Positions 17,322 through 23,242 of a stretch of 35,055 nucleotides of DNA are shown here, one piece after another. This DNA is from Rhodococcus sp. G-MC3. GTDB lineage: Bacteria > Actinomycetota > Actinomycetes > Mycobacteriales > Mycobacteriaceae. The position numbers were made by a program, and so were the translations under genes. Below the pieces are notes generated by a model. The model searched no databases, had not been told where the DNA came from, and worked only from the letters and a program-made list of their open reading frames with translations. Each line of letters starts with the position of its first letter. Position 1 is the stretch's first letter. The stretch covers positions 1 through 35,055 of the forward strand of contig NZ_JASISW010000034.1 in NCBI RefSeq assembly GCF_030063335.1, in the 5' to 3' direction.

Positions 17322-18218
17322 TCACTTCGACGAACTACGACTCGGGCGGCAGATCATGACCGGGCAGTGGGCGTGGTGTGCGAGATTGCTGCTGGTCGAA
17401 CCCAGCAGTGCGCTGCTGACCGCTCCGCGCCCGCGACTGCCGACAACGATCAGCTGGGCGGTCGCGGACTGCTCGACCAGTGCGTGAGCAGAATTTCCCT
17501 CTCGAACAACATGCGAGACTGGGACATTCGGATACTTCTCGGACCATCCGGCGAGACTCTCGGAGAGAAGAACCGCTTCACCGGTCTTGACGGCGGACCA
17601 GTCGATCAACAGAGGAATCGTGACGCCACCGGACTGGGTGCGGGTATTCCAGGTGTGCACGGCGATCAAGGCTTTACCCAGAGTGGATGCCATGTCGAAT
17701 GCTTCGGCCACCGCAACAGAGCTGGCGGGGCTTCCGTCTATCCCGACCACGATCGGGCCGTCCCCGGCACTGGCACCCTCTCGCCACACCACCACAGGGC
17801 AGGTCGCGTTCTCGAGCACCCGCTGAGCGATGCTGCCCAACAGAACCGAACCGATGATCCCGGATCCGGACGCACCGATAACCGCCATCCGCGAGGTGTG
17901 GGTATAGCCGACCAGCACATCCGCTACAGAACCGGTGTCCACGCTCTTCGAGATCTGGGCCTCGGGGAACTTGTCGGTAATACGCGCAGCGAGTTTCTCG
18001 ACCATGTCGTGTGCCTGAGCACGATAGTGATCGAGGATGTCGACCGAAACCACCATCGCAGGCTCCGCCATGTAGAAATAGGACTCCTCCACCGCGCAGA
18101 CCAAGTGCAGGGGTGAACCGGAGGACTGAGCGATGTCTGCGGCCCAGAGGGCTGCGGCCTCAGCTCCTGCCGACCCATCTACGCCGACGACAACATGTTG
18201 ATGATTCGCCAGTACCAT
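17322..18218 (-). CDS. Tandem-domain universal stress protein (first gene of USP operon)
   Basis: This encodes 298 residues from ATG 18218, preceded by AGGGGCAG. Homology starts at HVVVGVDGSAGAEAAALWAA. Both domains carry glycine-rich nucleotide motifs (GASGSGIIGSVLLGSIA and GSRGRGAVSSALLGSTS), so both may bind ATP. It resembles the Rv1996/Rv2005c/Rv2623 group. The DosR-like box at 18332-18351 lies about 115 bp upstream of this start and is the best candidate promoter element for all three USP genes. The frame opens further upstream to 18287 without homology. Confidence 0.9.
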   Translation of the reverse strand: MVLANHQHVVVGVDGSAGAEAAALWAADIAQSSGSPLHLVCAVEESYFYMAEPAMVVSVDILDHYRAQAHDMVEKLAARITDKFPEAQISKSVDTGSVADVLVGYTHTSRMAVIGASGSGIIGSVLLGSIAQRVLENATCPVVVWREGASAGDGPIVVGIDGSPASSVAVAEAFDMASTLGKALIAVHTWNTRTQSGGVTIPLLIDWSAVKTGEAVLLSESLAGWSEKYPNVPVSHVVREGNSAHALVEQSATAQLIVVGSRGRGAVSSALLGSTSSNLAHHAHCPVMICRPSRSSSK

Positions 18219-18331
18219 TCGACTGCCCCTGTCCAGTGTGTGATGCGGGACGACTGAAATGTCAACTCGGTTGCCCCGGAAGACCAACTGATCTTCGTAG
18301 GACCTAGTTCAGTCGCTCGACGAGCGGACGC

Positions 18332-18351
18332 CCAGGGCCTTTCGTCCCCAA
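18332..18351 (-). promoter_or_regulatory. DosR-like box upstream of the USP operon
   Basis: On the minus strand it is TTGGGGACGAAAGGCCCTGG, which agrees with the DosR consensus TTSGGGACTWWAGTCCCSAA at 15 of 20 positions. It shares the core GGGACGA-NN-GGCCCT with the Acg-gene box. The 18219-18425 gap otherwise holds no gene. Confidence 0.75.
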
Positions 18352-18425
18352 CCCGCCGTCCGTTCGGCCACATAGCCGCCGGGCGGAATTCGCCACGCGG
18401 TGACAATCCTCCGATGCACTGCTTC

Positions 18426-19961
18426 TCACCGGCCGGTGACAACGGCGGGCGCCACTTCTCGACGATTACGCAATACTGCGAGAGCTGCGGCTGTGGACTT
18501 CGCAACCGGCACCGCCGTATCGATACGATGAGCATCCGGCCACGGTGTTTGGTGGTCCGCCATGGCCTCGTACACATCGCGGGTGGCATCCGATGCACTT
18601 GGTCGGCGAGTTGCGATTCGGTCGATCGACACCCGTTTGGGTGCAACACATTCGAACTGCAACAGGTCCGAGAAGGTCGAAGCCGCCAGCAGCTCGGCCC
18701 GCTCACGAGTCGGCGGGTCGGACCAGGAGGCGTCGATGAGCACCGATCGGCCGTCGCACAGATATGTACGGGCTCGCTGCAGCAGTTCAGCATAGGTCTG
18801 GTCGGTGATGCTCGGCGTATACAACCCCTCGCCCACCCGTGCGGGACGTGGACCGGAAGGATCGAGACCGGCGAGTTCTTTGCGAACCACATCGCTGGAT
18901 ATCACCGCGGCACCGGTGGCTTGTGCGAGCGCTGTTGCGAGTGTGGTTTTTCCGGATCCTGGTAGTCCGCCCACCAGCACCAGTTTCACGGCTGCACCCT
19001 TCAGATGCTCCAGAGCCAACCTCATATGTTCCACCGCATCTTCGTGCGACGGTGCCGAGCCCTGCCGAAACCGTATGCAGGCGACCTTCGCTCGGACAAT
19101 CGCCCGATAGGCCACATAGTGATCGGTCAGCGACGTCGGCGGTGAGTCCGCAGCGGCCTCCCTGTATGCATCCAGAAAGGCAGATGCGGCATCGGGCCGT
19201 CCATGAAATTCGAGGTCCATGGCCAGACACGCAGCGTCGTCGATGCCGTCGACGTATCGCAGGTGGTCATCGAAGTCCAGACAATCCAGAATTCGTGGGC
19301 CGTCCGACAGCAGGAAGATATCATCGGCAAGAAGATCACCATGGCCGTCGACGATGCGCCCGTCCGCGATGCGGGCGTCGAAAAGCGCGGCGCGCCCGGC
19401 CAGGTATCGATCCACGAGCCGTTCGAGTTCGTCGATGTCGTGCCGGCCGATGAGACCATCTGCCAACGTTCGAAGTTCGCTGATGTTGGCATTCCAACGT
19501 CGCGCGAGGGCATCGCGCGTGCCCTGCCGGTCGATGTCGAAGGTACGAACGCTACGCACATGCACTGCAGCCACTGCCTGCGCGATGGCGCCCAACTTCC
19601 CTTCGAGATCACGACCCGCGGCTGCACTGGTGGCCAACCGGGTCGCGTCGGGAAGGCGACGCATCTTCAGCAGTGGCTCTGCCGGTCCGCCTGTGGGATC
19701 GGGCAGTTCGGCGATTCCCAGGTAGACATCGCCGGAGAACCGCGAGTTCAGCGTGAACTCGCGCTCGCAGGCCCACCATCGCGAGTCGAGGGACGTGAAG
19801 TCGAGAAAGTCGGTTTTGATTGCCTTCTTCATTTTGTAGGCAATGTCACCGATGAAGAAGACGTACGCAGAATGCGTTTCGCGAACAGTTACCGGTGGGG
19901 TCACCGCTCGCGCAGGCGGGGCAACTTTTTCACTGGCGGCGGGAGTGCAGCTGCGAATCAT
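18426..19961 (-). CDS. Rv2004c-like fusion of a phosphotransferase-type domain and a P-loop kinase domain
   Basis: This 511-residue cytosolic protein has two domains. The N-terminal half (about 25-320) is aminoglycoside-phosphotransferase-like, with HGDLLADDIFLL at 207-218 and LDFDD at 228-232. The usual Asn of the HGDLxxxN motif is replaced by Asp. The C-terminal half is an AAA-type or gluconokinase-like kinase domain with Walker A GLPGSGKT at 332-339. Mycobacterial Rv2004c has the same architecture and belongs to the DosR regulon. The substrate is unknown, and antibiotic resistance should not be assumed. The start is ATG 19961, with GAAGGG upstream. It ends 75 bp before the USP-operon DosR box. 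A weak DosR-like site lies about 115 bp upstream. Confidence 0.88.
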   Translation of the reverse strand: MIRSCTPAASEKVAPPARAVTPPVTVRETHSAYVFFIGDIAYKMKKAIKTDFLDFTSLDSRWWACEREFTLNSRFSGDVYLGIAELPDPTGGPAEPLLKMRRLPDATRLATSAAAGRDLEGKLGAIAQAVAAVHVRSVRTFDIDRQGTRDALARRWNANISELRTLADGLIGRHDIDELERLVDRYLAGRAALFDARIADGRIVDGHGDLLADDIFLLSDGPRILDCLDFDDHLRYVDGIDDAACLAMDLEFHGRPDAASAFLDAYREAAADSPPTSLTDHYVAYRAIVRAKVACIRFRQGSAPSHEDAVEHMRLALEHLKGAAVKLVLVGGLPGSGKTTLATALAQATGAAVISSDVVRKELAGLDPSGPRPARVGEGLYTPSITDQTYAELLQRARTYLCDGRSVLIDASWSDPPTRERAELLAASTFSDLLQFECVAPKRVSIDRIATRRPSASDATRDVYEAMADHQTPWPDAHRIDTAVPVAKSTAAALAVLRNRREVAPAVVTGR

Positions 19962-20273
19962 GGAGCACCCTTCGATCGTGGAATTGCGCTGTCGAAGCGC
20001 CTGGAGAGACGCCCGGTAACAACGCTATTGCGCAGGGAGAACGCCTACCGCTGCCATACGTCCTTTACTCCGGTGACCAAGGTCGTCGTGGATTTCACGA
20101 GGTGCGCACCGATCTATGCGCTGACGGTCGACTTCCGCGCGTACTCAGGGGTTGGCGACCTTGCGTTCAACACCGGGCCGATACACGCGGACCTGGCCGC
20201 CGAGTCCGCCGCGCCGGGGAACCGTGCGGGTTCGCCAGTTGGACGACTGCGGGACGGACGCCTGGCCTGTTGC
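19962..20273. promoter_or_regulatory. Intergenic region with a degenerate DosR-like site
   Basis: These 312 bp between the globin stop and the kinase start hold no gene I can support. At 20073-20086 GTGACC-AA-GGTCGT resembles a weak DosR-type palindrome (GACC/GGTC arms). It lies about 115 bp before the kinase start, similar to the other two boxes. Taken alone the match is poor. Confidence 0.3.
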
Positions 20274-20726
20274 TCAAGCCTGGACTACCTGAGAGCGGTA
20301 CTCATCGATAATCGCCATGAACTCATCGACCTCTGCATCGGGAACGCCGAGGTAGAACAAGGTCGACTTGATCTCCAAGTACACGGCGTCGAAACCGGCC
20401 TTGTCGATCTTCAAATGCTCGTGGGCCTCGTGCATGTCGTGACCGATATAGCACTTCGGACCACCGGTCACCTCGATGGACCAGGCGGTGACCAGGAACT
20501 TGTACCCCGGTGCGTTAGCCGCGTTGCCATGATGCTCGTGCACCTTCTCGTTGGCGTTCACCTTTACGTTGGCGAAAAGCCGATCGACCAGGACGTCCAC
20601 CGCGCCCGCGATGCCGTAGCAGCCGCCGAGGCGCTCGTACAGACTCGCGTCCTGGTTCACCTGCGCAGCGGTTGACGGGTCGGCCTCGGGGGCGAGCCGC
20701 CTGGTGTCTGGCACGGTTGTGGTCAT
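20274..20726 (-). CDS. glbN: Group I truncated hemoglobin
   Basis: This 150-residue protein has an N-terminal extension (about 1-25) followed by a 2-on-2 globin. Markers are SLYERLGGCYGIAGAVDVLVDRLFANV, then VTGGPKCYIGHDMHEAHEHLKI containing the proximal-His region, and the C-terminal helices to about 145. Group I globins detoxify nitric oxide or handle oxygen; mycobacterial GlbN is an NO dioxygenase. The B10 position, usually Tyr, appears aliphatic here, so ligand chemistry may differ. ATG 20726 lies 9 bp after the stop of the damaged MarR gene, whose 3' end supplies the GAGGAAG ribosome site, so the two form one transcript. A second, fragmentary globin copy lies at 34845-34933. Confidence 0.9.
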   Translation of the reverse strand: MTTTVPDTRRLAPEADPSTAAQVNQDASLYERLGGCYGIAGAVDVLVDRLFANVKVNANEKVHEHHGNAANAPGYKFLVTAWSIEVTGGPKCYIGHDMHEAHEHLKIDKAGFDAVYLEIKSTLFYLGVPDAEVDEFMAIIDEYRSQVVQA

Positions 20727-20735
20727 GACGCTTCC

Positions 20736-21106
20736 TCATTCTGTTGGGCGGTGGTCAGCGGCTGATGCGCGCAGACCGTCGACGAGGTGGTGGAGATCGC
20801 TGCGCGGCGCCGCAAGCTCGCCGGATTCAGACCTGTAGTGCACGCGACTCGGGCCCTGTACCGCAGCAGCCGGTGTGTGTAGTTCGATGCCCGAATCATA
20901 TTGCAGCTGTGATGGTCTCGGCGCGCCGCAATCTCGCTGACGGTTCCGGGACCGTGGTCCCAGAGTGCCATGAGGGTCAGATACTGCGGATAGGCAGTTC
21001 CCATCCCGGGCAAGAGGGGGCGGTAAGCGCGACTGATTGCGTTTATCGCCGCAGGCAGCGCGAAACCGACTTGGCCGTCCAGAGGTAAGCGCCGGTCGTC
21101 GTCCAT
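20736..21106 (-). pseudogene. OhrR-like MarR-family regulator, internally deleted and frameshifted
   Basis: From ATG 21106 (AGGGGGTG upstream) the first part matches OhrR-type MarR regulators (LDGQVGFALPAAINAISRAYRPLL, YPQYLTLMALWDHGPGTVSEIAAR). After about 20920 the frame loses homology. The expected C-terminal helix (LAAPRSDLHHLVDGLRASA) appears in another frame and ends at TGA 20736-20738. The 371 bp are not a multiple of three and are about 75 bp short, so part of the wing or recognition region is lost. OhrR sensors detect organic peroxides. Loss of this one would free the downstream globin from repression. A GGGACC-GT-GGTCCC palindrome lies inside at 20948-20961. Confidence 0.75.
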
Positions 21107-21136
21107 GACACACCCCCTACTGGGTGTGACCAACAT

Positions 21137-21152
21137 AACTCACGCATGAGTT
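21137..21152. promoter_or_regulatory. Candidate MarR operator ahead of the marR-glbN unit
   Basis: AACTCA-CGCA-TGAGTT is a perfect palindrome with a 4-bp centre, 30 bp before the marR start, where it would cover the promoter. The remaining 21153-21377 stretch between here and the amidohydrolase stop contains no gene I can support. Confidence 0.55.
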
Positions 21153-21377
21153 GATGAGGCAACCCATACTTGCGCACCCAACCGATCTCTACCCCTGCTT
21201 ACGCCGCCGATAGGACCAGTCCGAGAGCGGTGGTGCGCACCGGTGGAGCAACTTGTCGATCGGGGCAGGATTGCCACCGGTGGGATGTCGACGCCTCCCC
21301 CGACCACGCGTCCGTTCAGTTCAGGTCCCTCGACTCGTCCGCCGACGATGGGACGAAGCGGGTGGACAGTGTCGGCG

Positions 21378-22268
21378 TCACCGATCCGCCAATCCGAGGA
21401 CTCGAATTGCGTTCTCTTTCATGATCAACGGCACCACCTCGTCCTTGATGCCGAGCTCGGCGAAGTCCTTCACCCACCGGTCCGGAGTGAGCACCGGAAA
21501 GTCCGAACCGAACAGCGCCTTGTGCTTGAGAAATGAGTTGACGTTGCGCACGAGCTGCGGCGGAAAATACTTCGGCGACCACCCCGACAGGTCGATGTAG
21601 ACGTTCGCCTTGTGTGTCGCAATGGAGATGGACGAATCGACCCACGGCACGGACGGGTGCGCGAAAATCATTGTCAACGTGGGGAAGTCCGCGGCGATGT
21701 CGTCGAGCAACATCGGATCCGAGTACCGCAATTTGATACCGCGACCACCCGGCAAGCCCGCACCGATACCTGTCTGGCCCGTGTGGAACAGGGCAACCAA
21801 TCCATGTTCGGCGCAGGCCTCGTAGATCGGGTAGTACTTGCGATCGTTGGGCTCGAAGTCCTGCAGACTCGGATGAAACTTCATCCCCCGAACGCCGTAG
21901 TCCCGAGCCAGAATCCCGATTCGCGCGACAGCCTCGGAGACATTGTGCGGATCGACCGAACCGAACGGAATCAGGACGTCGGCATGCTCGGCGGACTTCG
22001 CTGCGATCTCCTCGCTCGAGACCGGCGGGTGGCCGAGAGCCGTCCGCGCGTCGACGGTGAACACCACGGCCGCCATCTTGCGCTCGCGGTAGTAGGCCGC
22101 CAGATCGTCCACGGTCGGAGTGCGGTTCACCCCGGGTTTGAAGTATTTCGCCGAGGCGTCGAGAAGCTCCTGATCGAGCGAGCAATGATGTGCATCATCG
22201 GATTCCACGTGAGTGTGGACATCGATCGCGACGAGGGCGTCGAGGTCGAGCGCTGGCGTGTAGGTCAC
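21378..22268 (-). CDS. Amidohydrolase-superfamily enzyme, probable aryl-beta-ketoacyl-CoA hydrolase (CouO-like)
   Basis: This 296-residue metal-dependent TIM-barrel hydrolase of the amidohydrolase-2 type has the metal ligand motif DVHTH (His18, His20). Further candidate metal ligands are FHTG (His162), FAHP (His204) and GSDFP (Asp256). GTG 22268 follows GAAGGAG. In R. jostii RHA1, CouO of this superfamily hydrolyses 4-hydroxyphenyl-beta-ketoacyl-CoA to a hydroxybenzoate and acetyl-CoA, replacing a thiolase. As last gene of an operon with a CoA ligase, crotonase and beta-hydroxyacyl-CoA dehydrogenase, the same role is likely here. Gamma-resorcylate-type decarboxylases share the fold and are the main alternative. 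Confidence 0.8.
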   Translation of the reverse strand: MTYTPALDLDALVAIDVHTHVESDDAHHCSLDQELLDASAKYFKPGVNRTPTVDDLAAYYRERKMAAVVFTVDARTALGHPPVSSEEIAAKSAEHADVLIPFGSVDPHNVSEAVARIGILARDYGVRGMKFHPSLQDFEPNDRKYYPIYEACAEHGLVALFHTGQTGIGAGLPGGRGIKLRYSDPMLLDDIAADFPTLTMIFAHPSVPWVDSSISIATHKANVYIDLSGWSPKYFPPQLVRNVNSFLKHKALFGSDFPVLTPDRWVKDFAELGIKDEVVPLIMKENAIRVLGLADR

Positions 22269-22294
22269 GGTACTCCTTCGAAAGCCCCGAGATT

Positions 22295-23242
22295 TCAGGG
22301 CAGATTGTTGCTGGAACGCTTGAGCCGCATGATGTCGACGAGCAGTCGGTCGCGGTCGGCAATCAAACCGGCTTGATCGATCCCAACCATCTCCTCGTCC
22401 ATCCCGGTGACCAGCTTGTTCGCGAGTGCGTCGGTGAGCTGCGGCGCACCGAGATCGTCCATCCACTTCTGAGTCGGCGGCCCCAGATGCTCGAGCAGAT
22501 GCCGCATGCCGCCTTCCCCACCAGAGAGATGCTGCGTGGTCAGAGGACCGACGATCGCCCAGCGCAAGCCTGGCCCGTGCGAGATCGCGGTGTCGATATC
22601 GGCGACAGTCGCGACACCGCGATCCACCAGCGAGTACGCCTCACGCCACAGCGCAGCCTGCAAGCGATTGGTGATGTGCCCCGGAACTTCCGCGCGAACC
22701 AACACCGGCTTCTTGCCGACCAACCGGTAGAAGTCGACGGCGGTCTGGGCCAATTCCGGTGTCGTCGCGGCTCCGGGAACCACCTCGACGAGCGGAACGA
22801 TATGGGCAGGGTTGAACGGATGCCCGACGAGCACCCTGCCCGGATCGACGGTGCAGAGCCTTTGCAGATCGCTGGGGGCGAGCCCGGATGTCGAGGATGC
22901 GATGACGACCCCCGGCTTGGCGATCGAATCGATCTCGGCGAGCAGTGCGCCCTTGTGTTCCAGCCGCTCGGGTCCGCTTTCCTGGACGAAGTCCGCGTCA
23001 CGGACAGCGCCGGCTAACGATGTCGCGAATCGCAGAGTGCCGCGGTCCGATACCGGTCGATCCGACAGTTCGGTTGCGATGTCGAGTGTTCGCTTCAGTG
23101 ATTCACGCAACCGATCCTCGGCGCCGTCGGCGGGATCGGTGGCCACCACATCGAGGCCGGCGGCGAGGAAGCACGCCGTCCAGGCCGCGCCGATGACGCC
23201 GGTGCCGACAACGGCCACGGTGCTGATGCCAGGTTGCGTCAC
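22295..23242 (-). CDS. 3-hydroxyacyl-CoA dehydrogenase family protein (CouN-like; also like L-carnitine dehydrogenase)
   Basis: This 315-residue NAD-dependent dehydrogenase has an N-terminal Rossmann domain (VVGTGVIGAAW, GxGxxG at 13-18), the catalytic-region string GHPFNPAHIVPLVEVVPG and the C-terminal helical domain (GPGLRWAIVGPLTTQHLSGGEGG). It belongs to the short 3-hydroxyacyl-CoA, L-carnitine and L-gulonate dehydrogenase group. In this operon it should oxidise the 3-hydroxy-3-aryl-propanoyl-CoA made by the crotonase to the beta-keto ester. The GTG start overlaps the upstream fusion gene by 4 bp, which implies translational coupling. The gap to the amidohydrolase is 26 bp. Confidence 0.85.
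   Translation of the reverse strand: MTQPGISTVAVVGTGVIGAAWTACFLAAGLDVVATDPADGAEDRLRESLKRTLDIATELSDRPVSDRGTLRFATSLAGAVRDADFVQESGPERLEHKGALLAEIDSIAKPGVVIASSTSGLAPSDLQRLCTVDPGRVLVGHPFNPAHIVPLVEVVPGAATTPELAQTAVDFYRLVGKKPVLVRAEVPGHITNRLQAALWREAYSLVDRGVATVADIDTAISHGPGLRWAIVGPLTTQHLSGGEGGMRHLLEHLGPPTQKWMDDLGAPQLTDALANKLVTGMDEEMVGIDQAGLIADRDRLLVDIMRLKRSSNNLP

Noticed and set aside
19203..20675. Long plus-strand open frame opposite the kinase and globin genes
   Set aside because: It is antisense to two recognised genes and shows no family motif. It is a typical high-GC shadow frame.
21211..21224. GGAC-CA-GTCC palindrome upstream of the marR remnant
   Set aside because: It looked DosR-like, but the arm spacing is 2 bp rather than 4 and the outer G/C positions do not match.
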